Below are positions 56,444 to 64,000 of a stretch of DNA of 64,000 nt, piece by piece. Within the stretch, counting starts at the first letter, position 1. The number at the start of each line of letters is the position of its first letter. The notes beneath the pieces are model-generated. The model did not search any database, was not told the origin of the DNA, and was given only the letters and a program-made list of their open reading frames with translations. A program made the translations under genes and the position numbers. The DNA lies in assembly GCF_004363775.1 (NCBI RefSeq), contig NZ_SNZE01000010.1, positions 28,451 through 92,450 on the forward strand, in the 5' to 3' direction. This DNA comes from Hydromonas duriensis. Its GTDB lineage: Bacteria; Pseudomonadota; Gammaproteobacteria; Burkholderiales; Burkholderiaceae.

Positions 56444-57904
56444 ATGAAACGAAATACCCTGTGTCTGTCGTTATTACTCGGTTTGGGCATATGTTCGACA
56501 CCCGTACACGCACTTGATTTGGTCGAAGCCTTCAATGCGGCACTGCTCAATGACCCGACATATCAAGTCACTGTCGCTCAAAAAGCCGCCACCGACGCAC
56601 AAAGAAAACAAGCGCGAGCCGCGCTCATGCCCACTATTGGGCTAACGGGCAGTTTCTTGCACACCAACACGCGCAACACCAGCACGTTTTTAGGCACTTC
56701 GGGAACAAGTGATGTGCGTAAAACCTACCCCGCCAATCTCACCATCAGCTTCACGCAACCGCTTTTGGAAATTGATAAAATCACTGCGTTTAAACAGATT
56801 GACCTCAACACCGACTCGGGCGCACTACAACTCGCACAAGCACGCCAAGACTTGATAAATCGCGTCATACAAGCCTATTTCAATGCACTGCTGGCAGAAA
56901 AAAACGCCACTATCGCGGCTGAACAAGAGCGCAATACGGCCTTGCAACTGAAAATTGTCAAGCGAAGTTTTGACGTGGGTAACACCACCATCATCGACAC
57001 AAACGAAGCCGAAGCCGCCTACTACCGCGCCAAAGCCGCCGCGATTAACGCCGCCAGCACCGCAGAGAATGCCCGCTCCGCATTGGCGGATATGATGGGA
57101 CGAGACATAGACCCCAAAGAAAAGCTCGCCACGCTGAGTACTCCGCTGCACCTCAAAATGCCCGTACCCGACACCCAAGACAAATGGGTTGCGCGTGCTC
57201 GCGATGAATCCTACGCCATCCAAATTGCCAAACTCGCCTACAAAGTCGCCGAACTTGACGTCACACGCAAAGCGCAACAGCACCTGCCTGTTGTCAACTT
57301 CGTCGCCAATCAGGTGTGGAAAAGCACCAGCTTAAACCGCGCAAGTGATGTGAGCACCAGTGCTCAAAGCTTTGGCTTTGAAGTCAGTATGCCCATATTT
57401 GATGGCGGCTTGATTGGCGCGCAGGTGCTCGAAAGTGAAGCATTAAAAACCAAAAGCTACCAAAATTTACGTGCAGTTGAAAATCAAGTCGCGCAAACCA
57501 CCCGAACCGCCTACAATCAAGCTGTATCAGGACTGGCAACGATTGCCGCACTCCAAGCCGCTCAAAAATCAGCCAGTGCCTCGGTCAAATCAAATGAAAT
57601 TGGCCGTTCATTGGGCATGCGGATTAATATCGATGTCCTCAATGCCGAACAAACCCATGCCCAAACCCAATACGATTTAGCGCAAGCCGTGTACAACACG
57701 GTACTGGGTAATGTCAACCTAAAAGCCGCCATCTCCAAACTGGGTGATGAAGACGTGGTATTCATTAACAGCCTGCTTGACACTAAGCCGCAACCCGTCG
57801 CGACTCAAAATCCCTCGTTGTTACAAGACAAAGGCTTGGACAGCGGCGACGCTCAACACGTCATCAATCGCACACAAGACCCGAAAACCCTACCTGCTCA
57901 ATAA
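56444..57904 (+). CDS. tolC: TolC-type outer membrane channel
   Basis: A 486-residue outer membrane efflux protein with signal peptide ending PVHA. The two structural repeats are visible as ALDLVEAFNAALLNDPTYQV at the N-terminus and QRNTALQLKIVKRSFDVGN then YNQAVSGLATIAALQAAQKS in the second half, with long amphipathic helices typical of the periplasmic barrel. It would complete the adaptor and RND pump encoded just upstream. The C-terminal ~40 residues are a Gln/Asp-rich, disordered-looking tail. Third positions are strikingly C-rich compared with genes further left. Confidence 0.93.
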   Translation: MKRNTLCLSLLLGLGICSTPVHALDLVEAFNAALLNDPTYQVTVAQKAATDAQRKQARAALMPTIGLTGSFLHTNTRNTSTFLGTSGTSDVRKTYPANLTISFTQPLLEIDKITAFKQIDLNTDSGALQLAQARQDLINRVIQAYFNALLAEKNATIAAEQERNTALQLKIVKRSFDVGNTTIIDTNEAEAAYYRAKAAAINAASTAENARSALADMMGRDIDPKEKLATLSTPLHLKMPVPDTQDKWVARARDESYAIQIAKLAYKVAELDVTRKAQQHLPVVNFVANQVWKSTSLNRASDVSTSAQSFGFEVSMPIFDGGLIGAQVLESEALKTKSYQNLRAVENQVAQTTRTAYNQAVSGLATIAALQAAQKSASASVKSNEIGRSLGMRINIDVLNAEQTHAQTQYDLAQAVYNTVLGNVNLKAAISKLGDEDVVFINSLLDTKPQPVATQNPSLLQDKGLDSGDAQHVINRTQDPKTLPAQ

Positions 57905-58552
57905 ATATTAAAATTAAAGCAAGTGACAGGTAGGGGGCACTTAAAATAAAACATCGAACACATCAACATCACAAGTCAAAAAAACATCAATTGTGCAAAA
58001 TAAAAAATGACGGCACAGCACCAACTTTAATGAATTAAACACCCCGAAAATCAACAATTTAGAATGGTGTCAGCCCGTATGATTCTGTTGTTGTGCTTAT
58101 TTTTTTCAGATAAATATATTTTTTTTATACACGATTAACTTTCTTTGTCGTATCATGACTTTTATATACAAATTGAATAAATTCAGGGAGATGATGTGAA
58201 ACAACCGTTGCAATTGATTATAGGTAGCATATAGCCTGTATGCGGGATGAAAATGTATTTTCTTGCAGGGTCCGCTAAACATAAGACTCCGTGCTTGAAA
58301 AAGAAGTCAATGCAAGGTAGGACAAGCGTCATGCGTGCTTGCTAAAGCCAGTAAATATGGGCATGTGTAATGAAATATTCGACTTTTTTGGGGAGGAGAG
58401 ACGTAAAAAAGATGTGTATAAAAACCCGAAATATTAAATTTAATTAATAATAATAAAGAAATAAAATTGTCTATAGTGTAAATACGTTTATAATAAAAAT
58501 AGACAATAAGTGAGTGTAAGTATAAACAACGTAAGTAAGATTGGATAAACAA
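57905..58552. other. Long AT-rich gene-free stretch before the signalling operon
   Basis: About 650 bases. It contains GGGAG before a 13-codon GTG mini-ORF (58197-58238), a GCATA-TAGCCTG-TATGC hairpin, a CAAGC/GCTTG hairpin near 58323-58343, and the promoter at 58467-58494. I recognise no riboswitch or known sRNA. It could hold an unrecognised regulatory RNA. Confidence 0.5.
58467..58494 (+). promoter_or_regulatory. Sigma70-type promoter of the FecR/CHASE2 signalling operon
   Basis: TTGTCT and TATAAT separated by 16 bases, about 60 bases before the response regulator ATG. A direct repeat GTAAGTA at 58516-58522 and 58531-58537 (15-base period) lies between it and the start. Confidence 0.65.
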
Positions 58553-59314
58553 ATGATTCGAATAGCAGTTCTTGATGATAATGTTACGCATCTACAAATG
58601 ATTGAATTGGCCTTGGTCGGCGATCCAGATAATTGGGATGAGCCTGTTGAGCTCCTCACATTTGATAGTGGTCTGGCCCTGTTGAACAGTTTAAAAACAG
58701 AAGATTTTGACTGTGTCATTTTAGATCGTAATGTCCCTGACATGAGTGGAGACGTTGTCTTGCAATGGATTCGTCAGTATAGAGACGTACATATCCCCGT
58801 TGTGATGGTGACGAGCAACAAAGCAGGCTCAGACGTGGTGGAGTTGTTGAACGCAGGTGCGGACGAGTATGTGACCAAACCTTTCTACCCCGCCGAGTTG
58901 TTGGTTCGCGTGAAGCGTTTAATTGAAAATTCTAGAGCGAAAAATGAAGCGCCCTCAAAAAATGAGGCGTTAGTGGCCGCTTTAGAAGAAACACCACAAA
59001 AAACTGAGGTTTTTGGTGTGATTTTTGATGACTTCAGCTTAACCATCAACCATGCCAGCCAGTTGATTAAGCTCACGGAGCTTGAATACAACTTAGCGAA
59101 GTTGTTTTTCAATAATGTGGGCGTCAACTTGTCCCGTGAATTTATTTTGCAACGGGTTTGGATGCGAGACAACAAAGATGCAGGTCGTTCATTGACCACG
59201 CACATTCACCGTATTCGAGACAAGCTTGAATTGACGGCTGAAAATGGCTGGGCGTTGCGACCTGTGTATGGTTATGGTTACCGCTTGGATTATTTCAAGA
59301 AAGACGAGCAATAA
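58553..59314 (+). CDS. OmpR/PhoB-family response regulator
   Basis: A 253-residue regulator. The receiver domain has RIAVLDDNVTHLQMIELAL with the acidic pair, phospho-acceptor Asp58 in VILDRNVPDMSG, a Thr/Ser switch (VVMVTSNKAG) and Lys in YVTKPFYPAELLVRVK. The winged-helix output domain is C-terminal (LTELEYNLAKLFFNNVG, LTTHIHRIRDKLEL, VYGYGYRL). The usual ATG is at 58553; an in-frame TTG lies at 58541 and no good ribosome-binding site is seen. First gene of a three-gene operon with the FecR-domain protein 11 bases downstream. Confidence 0.92.
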   Translation: MIRIAVLDDNVTHLQMIELALVGDPDNWDEPVELLTFDSGLALLNSLKTEDFDCVILDRNVPDMSGDVVLQWIRQYRDVHIPVVMVTSNKAGSDVVELLNAGADEYVTKPFYPAELLVRVKRLIENSRAKNEAPSKNEALVAALEETPQKTEVFGVIFDDFSLTINHASQLIKLTELEYNLAKLFFNNVGVNLSREFILQRVWMRDNKDAGRSLTTHIHRIRDKLELTAENGWALRPVYGYGYRLDYFKKDEQ

Positions 59315-59325
59315 GGTAATAGACC

Positions 59326-60384
59326 ATGAGCGTCAGATTTAAACTGAAGTATCGCAGTATTGTATTGCGCGCCTTAATATTAGGGGTGCTTTCTTGTGCC
59401 GCCTTGACTGGGCGCGCTCAAGAAGCCTGCGACACTTCAGATCCGCTGGTCAACATCCCGCGTGCATCCGAAAAATCCGATGCGCCAGCTGTAAAGAGTG
59501 CCAATAAGAAGAAACCGCGTGTCAAAAAAAATCGTCACGCTAAGGCAAAACGCAGCCCCAAAGTTGTGAGTACTGCGCAAACGCCCAAGCTGATTTCAGA
59601 AGTCGGGCAAGTCGTTGTATCCGATGCCAAAGGAATACCTCACCGTTTATTTAACACCAAAGGTAAGGCGGTGCCGATACAAGATGGCTACACGGTTCAA
59701 ACGGGCGTACAAAGTTTTTTCTCAATGGGACTATCTGACGGTAGTCGTTTGGTGATACCCAGTAACTCAACTGTCCTCCTCAAGCAAATCACCAAAACGC
59801 CCATACTGATTGATGTCAAAAAAGGTCGAGTCGAAAACTACGTCGGCGACTCCAGCCTATCAAACCCAAAGAACAAAAACAAAACCAGCTATCGCGTGCG
59901 CACACCTGCAGTGACATTAAGTGTGCGTGGCACGAAATTTGGGGTTGAGCATGACGCTGCTAGCAATATCACTCGAACCGATGTATCTGAAGGTGTCGTC
60001 GCAGCGCAAAGCCCAACTTTATGCGGGGCGCCGATTATTTTGTCTCATGGCAAAGGCGCATTCGCCTCTGCACAAGGCATCAGAGAATACACCATGCTCC
60101 CCGCTCCCAACCTCGAACAGTTGCCATTGGTGGTGCGAGGGAAAACATTACAGCTAAAAGTCCCCGAAATTGCCGCTGCTCGCCGTTATCATTTTCGCGT
60201 CAGCTATGACGAACAATTTTTGTTGCTCGTACAAGAATCATACTCCGACATCCCCGCCATGGAATTATCAGGCTTAGACAGTGGCTACTATTTCGTTAAA
60301 GTCAATGGAGTCGATGCCGATGGCGGTGAAGGTCTATCAAGTGCAGTCAATATACTGTACCAGCCTGACGCGCGACCACAATGA
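59326..60384 (+). CDS. FecR-domain exported protein
   Basis: A 352-residue protein with a basic N-terminus and signal peptide ending near GRAQ. A Lys/Ser/Ala-rich linker (about residues 45-85: basic, low complexity, possibly peptidoglycan-interacting or disordered) leads to a FecR domain (ISEVGQVVVSDAKGIPHRLF, VQTGVQSFFSMGLSDGSRL, VKKGRVENY, YRVRTPAVTLSVRGTKFGVE and DVSEGVVAAQ). The C-terminal ~100 residues resemble a fibronectin type III-like fold (FRVSYDEQFLLLVQESYSDI, then SGLDSGYYFVKVNGVDADG). FecR domains act as periplasmic sensors or, fused with Fn3, in surface systems. It overlaps the kinase start by four bases, so it likely passes a periplasmic signal to that kinase. The function is inferred. 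Confidence 0.85.
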   Translation: MSVRFKLKYRSIVLRALILGVLSCAALTGRAQEACDTSDPLVNIPRASEKSDAPAVKSANKKKPRVKKNRHAKAKRSPKVVSTAQTPKLISEVGQVVVSDAKGIPHRLFNTKGKAVPIQDGYTVQTGVQSFFSMGLSDGSRLVIPSNSTVLLKQITKTPILIDVKKGRVENYVGDSSLSNPKNKNKTSYRVRTPAVTLSVRGTKFGVEHDAASNITRTDVSEGVVAAQSPTLCGAPIILSHGKGAFASAQGIREYTMLPAPNLEQLPLVVRGKTLQLKVPEIAAARRYHFRVSYDEQFLLLVQESYSDIPAMELSGLDSGYYFVKVNGVDADGGEGLSSAVNILYQPDARPQ

Positions 60385-62366
60385 ATACGCCAGTCGTCAA
60401 CACCCCACAAAAACGCCGCATCAGAATACTGGTTGAATGGTTGATTATCCTATTCTTAATTTTAGGGTTTGGCTTTGCCGTTAAGCAATACGGTGTATTT
60501 GACATGCTCGACCTTGCCACATACGATAAGCTCGCATGGAAGCGAGAGCAAGCCCCCGATTCAAGAATAGCCATCATCGAAATTGACGACAAAAGCTTAT
60601 CGCAGCTTGGGCGCTGGCCTTGGCATCGTCGCGTGCATGCCCAATTTTTAGATCAGCTCAGTCAAGCGCGAACCGCAGGTGTTTTTATGAATATACTATT
60701 CATTGAGCCATCTGAGCACCCTGAAGACGACCAAGCCTTGGCAAAGTCAATTCAAAAAATGCGAAATTTGGTTTTGCCCGCCATGCTCGCCACAGAAGAC
60801 GGGCAAATTTTTGACTTAAGTCACCCCGAGGACCCCGCGCGCATCAATCGCCCCCTAGAGCAATTCACCAAAAATACGCGAGTCGGGCTGGTTGCAGCCG
60901 AACCTGACATTGACAACGTTCTGCGACGCATGTACAGCGCATACGATGTGCAAGGGCAAAAGCTCGTCAATAGCAGCCTGCTTCTGCTTGAACCCAACGC
61001 CCAGCCCGAAGTTGAGCAACAACTCATTCCATACACAGGTGGAATGGACAACTATGACAGCTACAGCTATATTGATGTACTCAACGGCATCGTTCCCATC
61101 TCCGAGTTCACAGGCAAATACGTGCTGATTGGCGCCACCGCAAAAGGGCTTGGCAGCATCTTTCGCACCCCTTTTGGCATGATGTCGGGTGTTGAAATTC
61201 AAGCCAACGTACTTGATGGGCTGCTGAACAACAGAGACATCGCCGTCCCCTCGCCAAACGAAACCCTGTTTTATACCCTCCTACCGATTGTGGTTCTCAT
61301 GCTCGGCTTCTTAGTTGTCGGCGAACGCTGGCATTTATATTGGCTGATGCTCGTACAAGGTGTTGTGATTTCTGGGTGCGCCTATCTATTCGTTGGGCAA
61401 CACATCTGGGTGCCCGCCACAACATCCATTATCCTCATGGCACTTGCCTACGTGTTATGGATTTGGCGGCGCATCGCAGGCGTCATGCGCTACTTTGACG
61501 CGCAAATTAAGCAATACAACAAACAAAACAACCCCTCGGGCAACAATAAAAACCAAAAGTTCGCGCTCAATTGGACGCTATACAAAGTATTCGGTCAAAT
61601 AGAAGCCCTGCAAAAAGAACAACGCCAAACCCAAGCCCTCAATCGAGAGCTGATTGCTTACCTCTCGCACGACCTCAGAACGCCGCAAGTGAGCATACTC
61701 TCATCAATAGCCTTGTATAAAAAGAGCGCAAATCCACTTGCAGAAAAAACCATAGACGCACTTCATGCCACCATCGAAGACAACGTCCATAAGACACTCC
61801 ACTACGCTAAAAATCTAGTCGAGCTCAACCACGTACAAAGCGGCAAACTCATGTTTGAAACGCACCACCTACAACACATCGTGGACTACGCCGTTGAGCA
61901 ACTGCACAACCAAGCCAAACAAAAACGCATTGAACTTAACGTCGAGCGTAACCCCGAGCTTGAATCATGGGTCAACATTGACGGTGAGCTCATTGAACGC
62001 GCCCTCGTCAACCTCATTAGCAACGCCATTCGTTACAGTCCGTCTGACAGTCAAATCACCATCCGCCTGCAGCACGCCACGCACGACGGTCGTGCATGGG
62101 CAAGTGTCAGCATCAGCGACCAAGGGCAAGGCATGAGCCAAGCACAGCAAGACCAACTGCTCGGGCGCGAGACTGCATCGAACCCAGCAGCCAAAGCCCC
62201 CATTCAGAACCACGTCAGCCAAAAAGCCCCCGATGCCGCAGGCAGTATGGGCATCGGTTGGCGCATGATACGCTCCGTCATTCAACGACACAACGGCAGG
62301 CTCGACATCGACAGCACGCCCAACCAAGGCAGCACCGTCACCATCTCTCTACCGCTGGACGTATAA
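60381..62366 (+). CDS. CHASE2-domain sensor histidine kinase
   Basis: A 661-residue membrane kinase. An N-terminal span (WLIILFLILGFGFAVKQYG) precedes a large CHASE2 extracytoplasmic sensor domain (about residues 45-285: IAIIEIDDKSLSQLGRWPWH, FMNILFIEPSEHPEDDQALA, GKYVLIGATAKGLGSIFRTP and MSGVEIQANVLDGLLNNRDI), three further spans (residues ~293-365), a HisKA region with H-box His430 in YLSHDLRTPQVS and an HATPase (LVNLISNAIRYSPSDSQ, ISDQGQGMS, SMGIGWRMIRSVIQRHNG). Overlap with the FecR gene (ATGA) implies coupled translation. The cognate regulator is the first gene of the operon. A terminator-like hairpin follows. Confidence 0.93.
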   Translation: MNTPVVNTPQKRRIRILVEWLIILFLILGFGFAVKQYGVFDMLDLATYDKLAWKREQAPDSRIAIIEIDDKSLSQLGRWPWHRRVHAQFLDQLSQARTAGVFMNILFIEPSEHPEDDQALAKSIQKMRNLVLPAMLATEDGQIFDLSHPEDPARINRPLEQFTKNTRVGLVAAEPDIDNVLRRMYSAYDVQGQKLVNSSLLLLEPNAQPEVEQQLIPYTGGMDNYDSYSYIDVLNGIVPISEFTGKYVLIGATAKGLGSIFRTPFGMMSGVEIQANVLDGLLNNRDIAVPSPNETLFYTLLPIVVLMLGFLVVGERWHLYWLMLVQGVVISGCAYLFVGQHIWVPATTSIILMALAYVLWIWRRIAGVMRYFDAQIKQYNKQNNPSGNNKNQKFALNWTLYKVFGQIEALQKEQRQTQALNRELIAYLSHDLRTPQVSILSSIALYKKSANPLAEKTIDALHATIEDNVHKTLHYAKNLVELNHVQSGKLMFETHHLQHIVDYAVEQLHNQAKQKRIELNVERNPELESWVNIDGELIERALVNLISNAIRYSPSDSQITIRLQHATHDGRAWASVSISDQGQGMSQAQQDQLLGRETASNPAAKAPIQNHVSQKAPDAAGSMGIGWRMIRSVIQRHNGRLDIDSTPNQGSTVTISLPLDV

Positions 62367-62376
62367 TCGCGCGAGA

Positions 62377-62400
62377 ATGCCGCATCAAGCGGCAATTTTC
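62377..62400 (+). terminator. Terminator-like hairpin after the CHASE2 kinase gene
   Basis: TGCCGC-ATCAA-GCGGCA followed by ATTTTC. The T run is short but the stem is perfect. Confidence 0.6.
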
Positions 62401-63477
62401 ACAATGCAGCAAACATCACAAACAGTGCAAATAGCACTTCGCATTCTTTCGCTCTAGCTGAACACACCCACACAAGTTTTTCTTCTGCTGAATGGTGTTT
62501 TTCGTCTTTTTGAAGACTTTTTCATATTGAGTCCTCAACAACGAGAAACCTTTAAAAAGTATCTGTTCACTTCACACGCCACTTGGGTCAAAGTCCGTGT
62601 CTAGGTATAAGCCGCATAAAATTCAACAACAGCATACATGGTCAGCCATCAAACATAAAAAAATGCGTAATAAAACCACGCTGATGCAGCAACTTACTTT
62701 TAAATTGATTTTGCAATGCAATAAACCGCATAAAGCCACATCAAAATAGGGTTGAGGTGTCGAGCGTTAGTTTGTCATCTCTATATATTTAGTAAAATTT
62801 TCGTTGTAAAACGTAAATAGCGCAAGAAAAAGCACTGTTTGATAAAAAATTAAGCAATATAAACAATATAACAATTTAAAAATAACCACCAGCCTCGCAT
62901 CTCCTTTTTCACATCCGAACCTACCCACCGCTGTATTCGAAAAAACTATCAAGCCTTGTTTTTATTGGCATTCAACGGGTTGTATGTGTCCTTGTTTCCT
63001 CCAAATTCACACCGCGTCATTGGCAAAAACACCAGTAAAATCCTGAGTATTTTTACTTTTACTGGCGTAAAAAAACCTTTAGATGTTCAAAAATAGGATT
63101 TTATATATAGTAAAAACCCGCTTTTTTTAAATTAAGTACTCTTTTTTTGTTGCTTAAACCACGTTTTTATTAAAAATGTTTGTTTTTTACAACCCTATTT
63201 GTGACCATTTTGAATCAATTTCACAATCGTAATAAAGAGTATTTTACATATTCAACCATATAAAAGATAAACAAAGAATAAATATTTATTATAAACATTT
63301 ATATGAGTAAAAAACAGTTAATAGTACATATATTGATTTTTCAGTATTTTTTGCTATGTGTAGAATCTCGCTAGGTAAATGTTTAGATGTCCTAAATGTC
63401 TATTTTTTTAAAAAATAAACATATGTAAATTTGCAAAGTTTTTTTAGGGTGTTTCTTGTTAAGTCAGAGGAAATGAA
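62401..63477. other. Long AT-rich gene-free stretch upstream of the adhesin gene
   Basis: About 1.1 kb with frequent A and T runs and no credible gene; a 61-codon minus-strand ORF here has no ribosome-binding site or recognisable sequence. CCAGTAAAA at 63032-63040 and its exact complement at 63057-63065 form an inverted repeat that could be an operator for the adhesin gene 410 bases downstream. Confidence 0.6.
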
Positions 63478-63936
63478 ATGAATATTAGTTATCGTAGTGT
63501 ATACAATGAAAAGACGGGCACATGGGTCGCGGCAGCGGAGAATGTGTCCACGTCAGGTAAAAAGAGTAAGCTCACCGTACAAGCCGCAGCGGGCTCGTCT
63601 TTAGCGTTTATTGGCGCGTTAGCCGCCAGCCAGGCCAATGCGCAGATTGTCATCGGAACGGATGGCACGAGCGCGGATAATGGCACGGCAGCGGTCGTAG
63701 GTGGTGGCAATGGCTTCTCAGGTTATGGTATGGCAATTGGTTTTCAAGCCATTGCGAAAGTTAGCGGTGGTGGTTCAGGTGTTGCCATTGGTGATTGGAG
63801 TTTATCTGATAATACGGGTAATGGTTTTACCACCGCAATAGGTATCAGCGCAACCGCACAAGGTGTCAGCGCAACCGCGATTGGTGCGCAATCATATGCA
63901 AGTGGTGTTGCTGCTCGTTCAAAACTGACCATTTAA
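63478..63936 (+). CDS. Trimeric autotransporter-type adhesin, truncated after the first head repeats
   Basis: A 152-residue product beginning with an extended signal peptide region: MNISYRSVYNEKTGTWVAAA is the ESPR consensus, followed by a hydrophobic core (AAAGSSLAFIGALAASQANA) and then YadA-head-like repeats (GYGMAIGFQAIAKVSGGGSG, GVAIGDWSLSDN, TTAIGISATAQGVSATAIGA). Repeats of this kind normally continue for hundreds of residues before a stalk and a C-terminal beta-barrel anchor. The frame breaks off after SYASGVAA with an unrelated RSKLTI and a stop, exactly where an IS21-like sequence begins, so the rest of the gene appears to be displaced by an insertion. AGAGGA sits before the ATG. Confidence 0.85.
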   Translation: MNISYRSVYNEKTGTWVAAAENVSTSGKKSKLTVQAAAGSSLAFIGALAASQANAQIVIGTDGTSADNGTAAVVGGGNGFSGYGMAIGFQAIAKVSGGGSGVAIGDWSLSDNTGNGFTTAIGISATAQGVSATAIGAQSYASGVAARSKLTI

Positions 63937-64000
63937 AGGCATAAATTTGCGTTCAAAATTGACCAGGTAATCCAAGTATTCTGCTTATTTTATAAGCAGG
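63915..64000. mobile_element. Possible left end of an IS21-type insertion sequence
   Basis: Two copies of CGTTCAAAAYTGACCA occur 39 bases apart (near 63916 and 63955), which looks like the multiple terminal repeats of IS21-family elements, often of the kind TTCAAAA-TGACCA. An inverted repeat CTGCTTA/TAAGCAG follows at about 63979-63999. The coding part would lie outside the window. It explains why the adhesin frame stops, but the boundary and family are unproven. Confidence 0.4.

Noticed and set aside
58357..58437. 26-codon frame MGMCNEIFDFFGEERRKK... in the gene-free region before the response regulator
   Set aside because: No ribosome-binding site and too short to support; kept only as part of the description of the region.
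62767..62952. 61-codon minus-strand frame in the AT-rich spacer
   Set aside because: No ribosome-binding site, no recognisable motif, and expected by chance in AT-rich DNA.

Overview
The window looks like chromosomal DNA of a betaproteobacterium, most likely a moderate-to-low-GC member of the Burkholderiales. The evidence is gene content and order: ptsN-hprK-rapZ, ubiE-ubiJ-ubiB, divergent rpsT/murJ, a methyltransferase gene next to a tolC-type gene, glnK-amtB, lapA-lapB, and a bacterial class A RNase P RNA. I cannot name the genus from sequence alone. No tRNA, rRNA, CRISPR array or prophage was seen. Most of the window is core metabolism and envelope biogenesis; the left part of the last 7 kb is regulatory and surface-related and ends in what looks like an interrupted adhesin gene.

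Layout. 0-2.7 kb: 3' end of a phosphoglucomutase gene, an AraC-type regulator, and divergent from it a DJ-1/PfpI protein fused to an ABM domain. 2.8-7.2 kb (minus strand): gatC-gatA-lipoprotein-lipoprotein-gatB, in which two tandem paralogous lipoprotein genes sit inside the tRNA amidotransferase operon. 7.3-9.5 kb (minus): a HerA/DUF853 ATPase and a beta-carbonic anhydrase. 9.6-13 kb: yebC, a FabG-like reductase, then a tandem duplication carrying two cytochrome b562 genes separated by a decayed copy of the reductase 3' end, then a UPF0178 gene. 13-17 kb: purU, then the ubiquinone genes ubiE, ubiJ and ubiB. 17-23.2 kb: glmU and glmS, the two enzymes of UDP-GlcNAc supply, flanking a LuxR-type response regulator and a hybrid histidine kinase. 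23.2-27.5 kb: lapA, lapB, a ComEA-like protein, miaA and an MFS transporter.

27.6-37 kb: uvrA, a two-gene phospholipid unit (acyltransferase and CdsA-like), a VOC protein, and the glycerol operon glpF-glpK-glpD behind a recognisable sigma70-type promoter. 37-40 kb (minus): ptsN, hprK, rapZ and a GST. 40-46 kb: two unrecognised exported proteins, amtB with a PII gene lacking the uridylylated tyrosine, a NadR-like kinase, and malic enzyme. 46-51 kb: udk, an acyl-CoA ligase behind a promoter with a perfect palindrome, rnpB, rpsT and murJ. 51-58 kb: a complete RND efflux set (adaptor, pump, methyltransferase, TolC-type channel).

58-64 kb: a three-gene signalling unit (OmpR-type response regulator, FecR-domain exported protein, CHASE2 histidine kinase) flanked by two long AT-rich gene-free stretches, followed by a trimeric-autotransporter-type adhesin start that stops early next to repeats resembling an IS21-type insertion end. 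The strongest candidates for something undescribed are the lipoprotein pair inside the gat operon, the FecR/CHASE2 unit beside the adhesin, the PII variant with its NtrC-like upstream sites, and the cytochrome b562 duplication.
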